A stretch of 64,000 nt of DNA, taken from contig JADGAR010000019.1 of the NCBI GenBank assembly GCA_015231915.1, positions 1 through 64,000 of the forward strand. Direction: 5' to 3'. Below the pieces are notes generated by a model. That model was not told the DNA's origin. It worked only from the letters and a program-made list of their open reading frames with translations, and searched no databases. Shown piece by piece: positions 34,731 through 42,522 of the stretch. The position numbers were made by a program, and so were the translations under genes. This DNA is from Magnetococcales bacterium (GTDB taxonomy: Bacteria > Pseudomonadota > Magnetococcia > Magnetococcales > Magnetaquicoccaceae). Each line of letters opens with the position of its first letter. The first letter of the stretch is position 1.

Positions 34731-35461
34731 TCCGTGCCGCTCCGGTCGGCCTGCATGATGCGTTGCCAGGTGCCATCCTCCTTCATCCGGCGCAGTTCCT
34801 CGGCCATGCGCGGCGCAAGACCGGCGTGATTGTGGTGCAGATAGGCAAATATCGGACTTTCCGCCAGGGGAGGTCCCGCGATGCGCGCCTGGGGGAGGTC
34901 CAGAACCCGTTTGAAGTGTTCTCCCTGCAGATCGTCGTAGAGGATGACATCGACCCGTTGGCGTTTGAGAAGTTCGAAGAGTTGCAAGGCATCATCCGTC
35001 CTGACGAGGGTAGGCGTCTTGGCGAGATTGCGTTCGAACACCTGCCATCCCCGGATGAAGGCCACCCGCCAGGGCGACAACGCCTGCCAGGAGGCGATGG
35101 CGAGATCCGTGCGGGTGGTGAAGGCGACGAAGCGCATGGTGAGCCACGGTTCTGGAACCATCACCAGCGTGGGGAATTTCTCTTCCAATCCGGCGATGCG
35201 AAAGAGGTCGCCATCGGCCTCGCCCTGTGCGGCCAGGCGCAGGGCGCGCTCCGAGGGCAGGCGTGTCAGGCGTGCGCTCCGCCCCAGGCGTGCGAAGAGT
35301 TCCCTGGTCAGGGCATCGAGGATTCCGGTCCCCGCTGCATTGGCATAGACCGGATTGGCGTCCGACACCACCAGGGAAAGACCCGGCGGTTCCGCACCTG
35401 TCCCTTGCCCGGCGCCCAGCACCAGCAAGAAGAGCGCGATGAAAAATCGTAGCCTGGACAT
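34727..35461 (-). CDS. Periplasmic solute-binding-like sensor protein (SBP_bac_3 family)
   Basis: The protein is 244 residues from the ATG at 35461, with a signal peptide (LRFFIALFLLVLGAGQGTGAE). The mature part has family-3 features: ANPVYANAAGTGILDALTREL, a hinge region and FELLKRQRVDVILYDD near 160. There is no transporter gene beside it. The direct overlap with a membrane hybrid kinase suggests a role as a ligand sensor passing a signal to the kinase rather than in uptake, as seen for some two-component systems. The ligand is unknown; amino acids or other small polar compounds are usual for the family. Confidence 0.83.
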   Translation of the reverse strand: MSRLRFFIALFLLVLGAGQGTGAEPPGLSLVVSDANPVYANAAGTGILDALTRELFARLGRSARLTRLPSERALRLAAQGEADGDLFRIAGLEEKFPTLVMVPEPWLTMRFVAFTTRTDLAIASWQALSPWRVAFIRGWQVFERNLAKTPTLVRTDDALQLFELLKRQRVDVILYDDLQGEHFKRVLDLPQARIAGPPLAESPIFAYLHHNHAGLAPRMAEELRRMKEDGTWQRIMQADRSGTE

Positions 35462-35530
35462 GCCCACCCCCGTTGCCATCCCCGGCCCCGCCGGAATCGT
35501 TTGGGACTCAGAGCACTCCCCATTTTTTTC

Positions 35531-35560
35531 ATGTTACTGCGGTTTCGATAAAATTGTCAA
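35531..35560 (-). promoter_or_regulatory. Candidate promoter for the solute-binding protein/kinase operon
   Basis: On the minus strand TTGACA (35560-35555), an 18-base spacer and TAACAT (35536-35531) lie about 70 bases before the start at 35461, in an otherwise AT-rich short gap. The -35 box is perfect and the -10 is fair. Confidence 0.5.
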
Positions 35561-35584
35561 GCAATTGGTAACATTTCAGGCCGG

Positions 35585-36580
35585 TCATCGCCGAGTGCCC
35601 ATCTGCCTGAGAATCTCACGCAACGGCCAGGGGGGAGGGCCTTGTTGGCAGACCTGTTCGTGAGGGGTTGCCACCGCCAGGAAATGGATGCTCTTCGCCC
35701 TGGAGACGCGCTGCAGGGAATCCGACCAGGGTTGACCCCTGGCCTGCAGTTTTTGCTGAAATTCCAGGCTGATGGGCGTGGTGGAGGCAGCGTGAAGATT
35801 GACCAGGAATTTGCGTCCCGGCCTGCGCAACCAGCGGTCGAACTTGTCCAGGTCGCCATACAGGGCATCCAGCAGGATGACCCCTTGCAGCCGGCCACGG
35901 CGCTTGCGGTCGAAGCCCCGGTCCAGGGCGAACGCAGCGGCCCGGTAGCCTCCGCTGTAGGCGGCCAGGATCACCGGGGCCTTCTGGAACCTGGCGGCGA
36001 ATTTTTTTCCCATCCGGTTGTGCAAGACCCGGTTGACATCCCCGAGCAAACGGGCAAACCCCAGGGGGCGCCAGAGTTTGCCGGGGCTGGAGTCCGCCGC
36101 CTCCAGGGCCATCTGGGGGGCCACCAGCACGAGATTGCGACCGCTGGCATTGACCTGACGCAACAGCTCCATCTCCTCGACCAGGGTGCGATGGATCTCG
36201 GCGCCATGACCATGAAAAAAGACCAGAATGGCGAACGGCTTGCGGGGTTGAAAGGTGGGTGGCAGATGGATCAGGACCCGATCATCGCGGTAATGGGGGG
36301 ATTCGGGAAAGAGGTCGCCAGCGCCGGTGGTATGAAAGCGCTGGCCGCTCACCGGATCCCGGTGGTCGAAAAAGGGCTGATCCGAGTCCCCCGCCATCCC
36401 CTCGTAGGGAAAAGGGGCATTGGGCAGTCGGGCCATGACGGTGAGCAGGCACTCCGGTGATTTGCGGCAGGTCACCTCCACCCCGGCGCTCCCGGTCCCG
36501 GGGTGGAGGATCAGGGTCATCAGCGCGCCAAGGCGAAGGAGCCGGGGGAGGGACGCAGCAAGGCGAAGAAACAGGGCCAT
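35585..36580 (-). CDS. Exported alpha/beta-hydrolase-like protein
   Basis: The protein is 331 residues if it starts at the ATG at 36580, which gives a signal-like N-terminus (MALFLRLAASLPRLLRLG and onward to HPGTGSAG) and overlaps the upstream gene by 61 bases; the ATG at 36520 would give 311 residues with almost no signal. The fold features are AILVFFHGHGAEI (oxyanion region near 135), ILAAYSGGYRAAAFAL (nucleophile serine in the AYSGG elbow) and a late His in LAVATPHEQ. It is likely an esterase or peptidase acting in the periplasm. It is the last gene of the operon with the synthase-like and isoaspartyl methyltransferase genes. Confidence 0.75.
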   Translation of the reverse strand: MALFLRLAASLPRLLRLGALMTLILHPGTGSAGVEVTCRKSPECLLTVMARLPNAPFPYEGMAGDSDQPFFDHRDPVSGQRFHTTGAGDLFPESPHYRDDRVLIHLPPTFQPRKPFAILVFFHGHGAEIHRTLVEEMELLRQVNASGRNLVLVAPQMALEAADSSPGKLWRPLGFARLLGDVNRVLHNRMGKKFAARFQKAPVILAAYSGGYRAAAFALDRGFDRKRRGRLQGVILLDALYGDLDKFDRWLRRPGRKFLVNLHAASTTPISLEFQQKLQARGQPWSDSLQRVSRAKSIHFLAVATPHEQVCQQGPPPWPLREILRQMGTRR

Positions 36581-39084
36581 GCCAACAGGTAGAGCGCAGC
36601 CGCCAGATAGAGATTGGCGGAGAGTCCCACGCTCACCGAGACGAGCGGCACCAGCACTGCCCCCATGACGGAAAACATGCCATTGATACCCCATGCCCAC
36701 AGAAAGAAACGCTCCTTGCCCAGGTTGGCCAGCCAGCTCATGCCGGTGGAAAAGGGAAAGCCCATGAGAAACGCCAAAGGGAACAGCAGCAGAACGCAGG
36801 CGATGGTACGCCAGGAGAGGGCGCCAATGAAAGGCAGCCATGTATCCAGTGCCATTCCGTAGAGCACCAGGATCCCGGCGATGGCAATGAAAACCCGTGG
36901 CATGACCGTGACGGCCCGTGACAGGTAGCGCCCGGAGACCAGGGAACCCAGACCGGTGCTGATCAACATCCCGGTGATCAGGACGCTGGTGGAGATCACC
37001 GGATTGCCCAGGGCAGTGATGAATTTGCCGATCAGGGAGACCTCCACCAAAATGTACCCCAGGCCCAGGGCGAAGAAGTAACCGAGAATTCCCAGCTTGC
37101 CCGGTTGCGGGGCGAAGATGGTCCGCCAGCCGAAGAGGATCGGCAGGGAGAGCAGGATGACCCCCGCGATGGCCGCCTGTCCCAGGGTCAGCCACAGCAA
37201 CAGATAGCCCCACTCGTCGGAGATGACCTCCAACCTGCCGGCAAAGGCGGGCAGGTCCGGCAACCGCACGAACCCGGCGAAATAGGGCCGGTCGTCGGAG
37301 AGGGGGGTGATGTCGAAGGGATAGGCGGTCACCACCTCCCCGGCATCGCCGTGGATCATGCGGTCCAGCATGAGCCGGTAGAGGGCGGGCACGGAGAGGT
37401 CCGGCCCATCCACATCGTCCGGGGCCTCCTGATTTTCGGTTGCGCCACTGCCCAGCACGACCCGGCGATAGCCGGCGAGCATCTCCGCCGCATCCCCCTG
37501 GAACCGTTCGCCTGGCCGGTAGACCACGTCGAAGGCCATCTCCCTGGCGTGGTTGTCCAGTTTCGCCACCTCGTCGGGGGAGAAGCCGCCTTTTTTGTAG
37601 AGCACGGTGGTGGTGGAGAGAAACACCTGCACCACATAGAAGGAGTCGGGGGCCGCGGTGGCGGCGTCGGTGCGTCCCGCTGCCGCCATGGTGGCGAAGA
37701 GGCGCAGGGTGGATTTGGGGGGATCCTCCTTGTTCCACATGGTCACGGCCAGCACGCCGCCCGGTTCCAGGGCGTTCATGTAGGCCTGGAAGGTCTCCTG
37801 GGTGTAGAGGAACTTCTCGGTGACCGCGAAGCCTCCCGGACTGGAGAGGCCGGAGGAGTCCGCCAGGCTCAGATCGATCACCTGAAAGCGCCGGTCGGTG
37901 TTGCGCACGAACAGATGGCCATCCATGGGCATCAGGGTGATTCTGGGGTCGGCGAGCAGATTGCCGGTGAGTTGCTTGACGGCGTCGCTTGCCATGGCCG
38001 CCGGGATCATGGGATTGCCCTCGGCCACGGTGATGTGGCGTGCCCCGTTGGCCAGGGCCGCACGGGTGGAGATGCCGCCGCCGAACTGGACCACGAAGAC
38101 GCTGTCGGGTTGCGGCTTGAGCAGATAGGGCATGGACATGGGGAGGAAATGGAAATACGCCTGCTGGTCGGGCGGGAGGGGTTTCATGATGCCGATGGGT
38201 CCATCGCTGTCGATGTACATGCCCAGGTAATGGTTTTTCGGCAGTTCGCCCATGGTCAGGGAGGCCATGTCGCTCAGGCCCGGTGCGAAATGGAGGTAGG
38301 AGCTGGAGTAGATCTCCAGCAGCCCGTGGGCGCCCGCTGCGTGGTGGATGCGTTGGGCGTCCGGGAATTTGGTGGCGTAGCTCACCCCCTTGTAGGGCGA
38401 GACGTGAATCTGGGGCAGCAGGAACAGCATGAGGAACGCCGCGATGGCGGAAAGCGAGACCAGCCACGGGGAGCGCCGGTCATCCCAGGCGCGAAACCAG
38501 GCGATGGCCCCGCCCCACCAGAACAGCAGGGGGACGGCCAGGAGATATTCCGGGGGCAGCCACAGCATGGCGTTGAGGCAGAGGAGTCCGGCCATGCCGG
38601 ACCCGACCATGTCTGCGGCATAGGTCAACTGGAAACGGCGTCGCCCGGCGAGAAAGGCGATCCCCAGCAGGAGCGCCGCGAGCAGAAAGGGAACGGCATA
38701 GGCGAGGAAATTGACCAGCAGGTTGAAGAACTGCTGCGGGTCGGCGAGCAGGAAGATGGGATTGAAGCCGATCTTCTGAGCCGCCACGTTGCCCAGCACG
38801 ATGGTGGGGCCGAGCAGCAGCAGGCAGGTCCTGGCAATGGCTTGCATGTGGCGTTCGAACCACGCCTGACCGAGACACATGGTGGTGCTGGAGAGGCCGA
38901 ACCCGAACATGGCGACGCTGATCACCATGGAGCCGAAATGGGCCCAGCCGGAGATGGCGTAGAGCCGCATGACGGTGATCTGCAGGGCGATGATGGCGCC
39001 GGCGATGAGAAAAACCGACGCAAAGAAGGGAAAGCGTTGGTCCGGGGATGCCGGACCAACGATACTGCTTGTATTCTTGTTCAA
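36520..39084 (-). CDS. Polytopic membrane protein with spermidine-synthase-like methyltransferase fold
   Basis: The protein is 854 residues from a TTG at 39084 that overlaps the upstream stop (TTGA) and follows GGAAAGGGA. It has about six N-terminal membrane spans, a soluble Rossmann-type domain (residues about 270-560; VFVVQFGGGISTRAAL and VAEGNP near 345-370, FQVIDLSLADSSG near 420), then six or seven more spans. This matches the large spermidine-synthase-like membrane proteins, whose reaction is not known; the Asp residues of true aminopropyl transferases are not evident. It is sandwiched between an exported isoaspartyl methyltransferase and an exported hydrolase. Confidence 0.85.
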   Translation of the reverse strand: MNKNTSSIVGPASPDQRFPFFASVFLIAGAIIALQITVMRLYAISGWAHFGSMVISVAMFGFGLSSTTMCLGQAWFERHMQAIARTCLLLLGPTIVLGNVAAQKIGFNPIFLLADPQQFFNLLVNFLAYAVPFLLAALLLGIAFLAGRRRFQLTYAADMVGSGMAGLLCLNAMLWLPPEYLLAVPLLFWWGGAIAWFRAWDDRRSPWLVSLSAIAAFLMLFLLPQIHVSPYKGVSYATKFPDAQRIHHAAGAHGLLEIYSSSYLHFAPGLSDMASLTMGELPKNHYLGMYIDSDGPIGIMKPLPPDQQAYFHFLPMSMPYLLKPQPDSVFVVQFGGGISTRAALANGARHITVAEGNPMIPAAMASDAVKQLTGNLLADPRITLMPMDGHLFVRNTDRRFQVIDLSLADSSGLSSPGGFAVTEKFLYTQETFQAYMNALEPGGVLAVTMWNKEDPPKSTLRLFATMAAAGRTDAATAAPDSFYVVQVFLSTTTVLYKKGGFSPDEVAKLDNHAREMAFDVVYRPGERFQGDAAEMLAGYRRVVLGSGATENQEAPDDVDGPDLSVPALYRLMLDRMIHGDAGEVVTAYPFDITPLSDDRPYFAGFVRLPDLPAFAGRLEVISDEWGYLLLWLTLGQAAIAGVILLSLPILFGWRTIFAPQPGKLGILGYFFALGLGYILVEVSLIGKFITALGNPVISTSVLITGMLISTGLGSLVSGRYLSRAVTVMPRVFIAIAGILVLYGMALDTWLPFIGALSWRTIACVLLLFPLAFLMGFPFSTGMSWLANLGKERFFLWAWGINGMFSVMGAVLVPLVSVSVGLSANLYLAAALYLLAWPCFFALLRPSPGSFALAR

Positions 39085-39965
39085 CGCAGTCCCTTTCCGC
39101 TCCAGGTGCCGCCTTCGGCTTTGGTGAAGGGGACGAAGGAGACGGTGCGCCGTCCGTTGTAGACATCCTGACGGTTGAAGGTGATCTTGCCGTCCGCATC
39201 CACCACCTTTTGCACCTTGAGCAGGGTTTGCTTGCCAGGGGGGCCTACGGGGATCACGATGACGCCGTTGGGGGCGAGTTGTTGCAAAAGGGGCGGCGGG
39301 ATATGGTCGATGGCGCAGGTGACGATGATCTTGTCGAACGGGGCGTTTTCTTCCCAGCCGTAATAGCCGTCTCCGGATTTGAGGGAGACGTTGGTATATT
39401 CCTTGTTGCCCGCCTGCACGAGATTCTGATAGACCCCCTTGGTGCGGGTGTGCAGGGGTTCGATGATTTCCACGGTATAGACGTGATTGGTGAGATGGGC
39501 GAGGATGGCGGATTGATAGCCGGAGCCGGTGCCCACCTCGAGGACCTTGTCCGTGGGTTTGATGTCCAGCGCCGAGGTCATGCGCATGACCAGGTGCGGG
39601 CCGGAGATGGTGACGCCATAGCCGATGTCGAGGAAGGCGTGCTCGTAGGCGCGGTGTTTGTTCCTTTCCAGGGTGAACTCCTCCCGGGCGGTGAGCAGGA
39701 AGGCCCTGGTCTCCTTGTCGCCGGTAACGTCCTTGTTTTGCAGCAGGCTTTGCAGGCGATCGAAGCGCCAGGCGAGCATCTTTTTGTCCTGGCCGAAGGT
39801 TTTGTTCATGAATTCCACGAAGGCGGGCTTGCTGGAGGTCTCCGGCGTGGGCATGGTGGACATGTCGAAGGAGACGTTCTGTGCAGCGCGCACGGCGACC
39901 GGGATGCAGCAGGCCAGCAGCAGAAGGGGCATGAGCATTCGTTTCGTTGGTTTCAACATTGACAT
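39081..39965 (-). CDS. pcm: Exported protein-L-isoaspartate O-methyltransferase
   Basis: The protein is 294 residues from the ATG at 39965, with AAAGGA 6 bases upstream. A signal peptide (LMPLLLLACCIPVAVRAAQ) and about 80 extra residues precede the catalytic domain, so it is longer than the usual 210-residue cytoplasmic enzyme. The methyltransferase part is clear: ISGPHLVMRMTSAL, VLEVGTGSGYQSAILA, VYTVEIIEPL and PFDKIIVTCAIDHIP. It methylates damaged isoaspartyl residues to start their repair. Export is unusual because SAM is not expected in the periplasm, so the methyl donor or the real site of action is an open point. It heads a three-gene operon. Confidence 0.88.
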   Translation of the reverse strand: MSMLKPTKRMLMPLLLLACCIPVAVRAAQNVSFDMSTMPTPETSSKPAFVEFMNKTFGQDKKMLAWRFDRLQSLLQNKDVTGDKETRAFLLTAREEFTLERNKHRAYEHAFLDIGYGVTISGPHLVMRMTSALDIKPTDKVLEVGTGSGYQSAILAHLTNHVYTVEIIEPLHTRTKGVYQNLVQAGNKEYTNVSLKSGDGYYGWEENAPFDKIIVTCAIDHIPPPLLQQLAPNGVIVIPVGPPGKQTLLKVQKVVDADGKITFNRQDVYNGRRTVSFVPFTKAEGGTWSGKGLR

Positions 39966-40179
39966 TCTTTCCTTTGCGGATGGAGGAGTAGGCATGGATC
40001 GGCAATCGACAAAAGAGGAAGCGGATGTTGCTTGAAAGCATTTATCGCGCCATCCTTGTCCGGATTGGAGCGTCAAAAAAGGTGCTGAAAGCGGGAGAGC
40101 GGCGGTTGCCGGCAGGGATGGGCGCGCTGCTCTTTTTGGACAAGGCGGGCCTGTTTGTATTGTGGAGAGGAGATTGAAA

Positions 40180-41358
40180 ATGGAAAAACACAGCGTTTCC
40201 ACCCTGCCGGCCACGGTCTGGCTGCTGGGTTTGATCAGCCTGGTCAACGACGCCGCCGGGGAGCTGGTTTACCCTTTGGTGCCTCTCTATCTCTCCTCGG
40301 TGCTGATGGCGGGTCCCCGGGCCATGGGGCTGATCGAGGGGATCGCCGAGATGGCGAGCAGTCTGTTCAAGCTGTTTTCCGGGGTGATGGCGGACAGATA
40401 CCGTGCCTCCAGGTGGATGGTGACCGTCGGGTACGGAATGGCGGCCTTGGCGCGTCCGCTGCTGGCCTTCGCCAATGGTTGGGGCTTCGTGCTGGCGATG
40501 CGTTTCGTCGATCGGCTGGGCAAAGGGTTGCGCTCCTCGCCCAGGGACGCCATGATCGCCGCCGTGGTGCCGGTAGAGCGGCGCGGCATGGCCTTTGGAT
40601 TGCAGCGTGCCATGGACAACCTGGGATCGGTGATCGGTCCTCTGTTGGCCGCATGGATGCTGGCCAGCGGCATGCCGCTGCGGGAGGCCTTTTTGTGGGC
40701 CATTGTGCCGGGCGTGGTCACCATCGTGCTGGCGCTGATGATCCGGGAGCCGGAGCGCCCGCTGGTGGTGGATGCCAAACCCTTTTCCTGGGATGTGCGC
40801 CGTTTCCCTGCCGCCTATCGCCGTTATCTGATGATTCTGGCCCTGTTCACCCTGGGCAACTCGTCGAACATGTTTTTGCTGCTGCGTGCCCGTGAGGTGG
40901 GCGTGCCCGAGTATCAGGTCCCATTGCTTTGGGGGGTGGTCTCTTTGGTGGCCGCTCTGTTCGCCACGCATCTGTCTGCCCTGTCCGACCGCTGGGGGCG
41001 GCTGCGTTTGATCCGGGTGGGCTGGATGGTGTATGCCGCCTTTTATCTGCTGCTCGGCTGGAATGCCGTGACCTGGCTGCTTTGGCCGTTGTTCGCCTTT
41101 TACGGTCTGTTCATGGCCGCCACGGAAGGCGCGGAAAAGGCCCTGGTGGCCGACCTCGCCCCCCCCGAACAACTGGGGGTGGCCTATGGATGGTTTCATC
41201 TGGTGAGCGGGTTGATGCTGCTGCCGGCCTCCCTGTTGTTCGGCTGGTTGTGGCAGAGCTTGCAGCCGGAGTTCGCCTTCGGCTGGGCCGCCGCCTGCGC
41301 CTGCGCGGCTTCCCTGCTGATCGGAACCGTTACCCTGCCGGCTCCGGGGAGGCAATGA
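40180..41358 (+). CDS. Major facilitator superfamily transporter
   Basis: The protein is 392 residues from the ATG at 40180 (GGAGAGGAG at 40164-40172), with about 12 membrane spans. The loop between spans 2 and 3 reads GVMADRYRASR, the MFS motif A, and a second conserved stretch is DRLGKGLRSSPRDAMI. The sequence resembles MFS permeases that carry the GKGLR/RDA motif, for which the substrate is unknown. It stands alone; the start is 214 bases from the divergent isoaspartyl methyltransferase gene. Direction (import or efflux) cannot be told. Confidence 0.9.
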   Translation: MEKHSVSTLPATVWLLGLISLVNDAAGELVYPLVPLYLSSVLMAGPRAMGLIEGIAEMASSLFKLFSGVMADRYRASRWMVTVGYGMAALARPLLAFANGWGFVLAMRFVDRLGKGLRSSPRDAMIAAVVPVERRGMAFGLQRAMDNLGSVIGPLLAAWMLASGMPLREAFLWAIVPGVVTIVLALMIREPERPLVVDAKPFSWDVRRFPAAYRRYLMILALFTLGNSSNMFLLLRAREVGVPEYQVPLLWGVVSLVAALFATHLSALSDRWGRLRLIRVGWMVYAAFYLLLGWNAVTWLLWPLFAFYGLFMAATEGAEKALVADLAPPEQLGVAYGWFHLVSGLMLLPASLLFGWLWQSLQPEFAFGWAAACACAASLLIGTVTLPAPGRQ

Positions 41359-41459
41359 TCCTCCTTGCCGGGAGAGGTTTTGATTTGCTGGTGGACGGGA
41401 TCGTCCGGATCGGTTAAAGTATTGGCGTAATTGCAACCCGCCTGTCAGGAGTCAGTCGC

Positions 41460-41693
41460 ATGACCACCGTTGCCATTCCGTTTGACACGCTGGCCCTGGC
41501 CACGAAGCAGGATCTCAAAGAACTGGAACTGCGCATGGTGATCAAGACGGGTGCCATGATCCTTGGCGGGATCGGTCTTCTTTTCGGCCTGATGCGGGCA
41601 TGGCCGCTACCCGTGCAGTATGTCCCGCCGCTTCCACCCGGCCAGATGATGCCTGCTCCGGCACCTCTCCCCGCTCCTCCTGCTGCAAGATAG
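41460..41693 (+). CDS. Small membrane protein, DUF1640-like with internal deletion
   Basis: The 77-residue protein has IPFDTLALATKQDLKELELR followed by a membrane span (about 30-48) and a Pro-rich tail (PPGQMMPAPAPLPAPPAA). In the longer relatives the FDTL motif and the ATKQDL helix are separated by 20-40 residues; here they are joined directly, so a middle part seems to have been lost. It has a Shine-Dalgarno-like AGGAG at 41447-41451. Function is unknown. It lies just before another small protein of the same type. Confidence 0.55.
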   Translation: MTTVAIPFDTLALATKQDLKELELRMVIKTGAMILGGIGLLFGLMRAWPLPVQYVPPLPPGQMMPAPAPLPAPPAAR

Positions 41694-41709
41694 GGCTTCC
41701 TCAAGCAAG

Positions 41710-42006
41710 ATGGAAGAGTCGCGCCTCGCGGAGTTGGCCACCAAGGAAGATATCCTGCGTCTGGAACGCGATATCGAGATTGTCAGGAAAGAGATCGAAG
41801 CCGCCAAGGGCGACACCATCAAATGGACGGCAGGCATGTTCGCGGCGCAGACCGCGTTGATCGTCGGCGCCATGTTCGCGGTGATGCGGATCAACCAGTC
41901 TGCGCCGTTGCCACCACTCCCGGTTGTCCAGGAGATGCGCATGCCCGCTCCGCTCCAGCCGGCGCCGCATGCACCCGGTCAGGGCGTGCCAGTTCCCGCG
42001 AGATGA
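41710..42006 (+). CDS. Small coiled-coil membrane protein (DUF1640-like)
   Basis: The 98-residue protein has a charged helix (LATKEDILRLERDIEIVRKE) predicted to form a coiled coil, one membrane span (about 40-62) and a Pro-rich tail ending in PGQGVPVPAR. It follows the preceding small gene by 16 bases and resembles it in the ATK-D-L helix, span and tail, so the two may come from a duplication. Its 3' end overlaps the convergent HicB-like gene by 28 bases. Function is unknown. Confidence 0.6.
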   Translation: MEESRLAELATKEDILRLERDIEIVRKEIEAAKGDTIKWTAGMFAAQTALIVGAMFAVMRINQSAPLPPLPVVQEMRMPAPLQPAPHAPGQGVPVPAR

Positions 42007-42185
42007 TGCTCGTTTAGGGCAAGGATGGCGGTTTTCAGCGCATCCCTGCCATTTTCGATGGCCTCTTCAACCGTGGCCCCATCGGAAAAGCATTCGTTGA
42101 AATCCGTGAAGGTGATCAGGAATCCGGTTCCTTCGTCAGGACGCATCGGCCTGATCTCGAACGGGTAATCGTCAAGATTGTGCAT
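41979..42185 (-). CDS. HicB-like N-terminal domain protein (short)
   Basis: The protein is 68 residues from the ATG at 42185. It has the HicB core: YPFEIRPMRPDEGTGFLITF, FTDFNECFSDGATVEEAIEN and ALKTAILALNEH. It lacks the C-terminal DNA-binding half of full HicB proteins, and no HicA lies beside it. A longer open frame reaches 42413 but would run into the tRNA-Leu gene, so it is not used. No strong ribosome site is seen. It could be a minimal HicB or a remnant. Confidence 0.7.
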   Translation of the reverse strand: MHNLDDYPFEIRPMRPDEGTGFLITFTDFNECFSDGATVEEAIENGRDALKTAILALNEHHLAGTGTP

Positions 42186-42369
42186 GGGGATTGTGTTCAA
42201 AACGATCAGAGTCGAGGAATCGCTGCAACATTCCTGCCCCATGTATGCCAAAGTCCCCGCCATCGACAGATAAATGCCTAACGGCAATTTCTTCGCACCC
42301 AACCATGGGTTTGACAAAATCAGTGAAGGATTTCTTGTTGTTTCTGGAATGGAGATTTTTGTAAAAAAT

Positions 42370-42456
42370 TGGTGCCCAAAGGGAGAGTCGAACTCCCATG
42401 TCCTCTCGGACACTAGAACCTGAATCTAGCGCGTCTACCAATTCCGCCATCTGGGC
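42370..42456 (-). tRNA. tRNA-Leu (anticodon CAG)
   Basis: On the minus strand the 5' acceptor strand GCCCAGA (42456-42450) pairs with TTTGGGC near 42374-42380. The D-arm GGCGGAATTGGTAGACGC, the anticodon stem CTAGA/TCTAG around TTCAGGT (anticodon CAG), a long variable arm (GTGTCCGAGAGGACATG) and the T-loop GTTCGACTC are all present, and CCA is encoded. The long variable arm and the anticodon give tRNA-Leu for CTG codons. It is a single gene with no other tRNA near. Confidence 0.96.
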
Positions 42457-42522
42457 TTTGTTCCAACATCATAGCAACTCGCGCGGCGCGTGTCAATTGC
42501 CAAAATGCGATATTCCATCGTT

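Noticed and set aside
42186-42413. Upstream extension of the HicB-like frame
   Set aside because: It runs into the tRNA-Leu gene and has no HicB-like sequence before the Met at 42185.
42370-42456. tRNA-Leu as an attachment site for an island
   Set aside because: No integrase gene and no repeat of the tRNA 3' end were found nearby.
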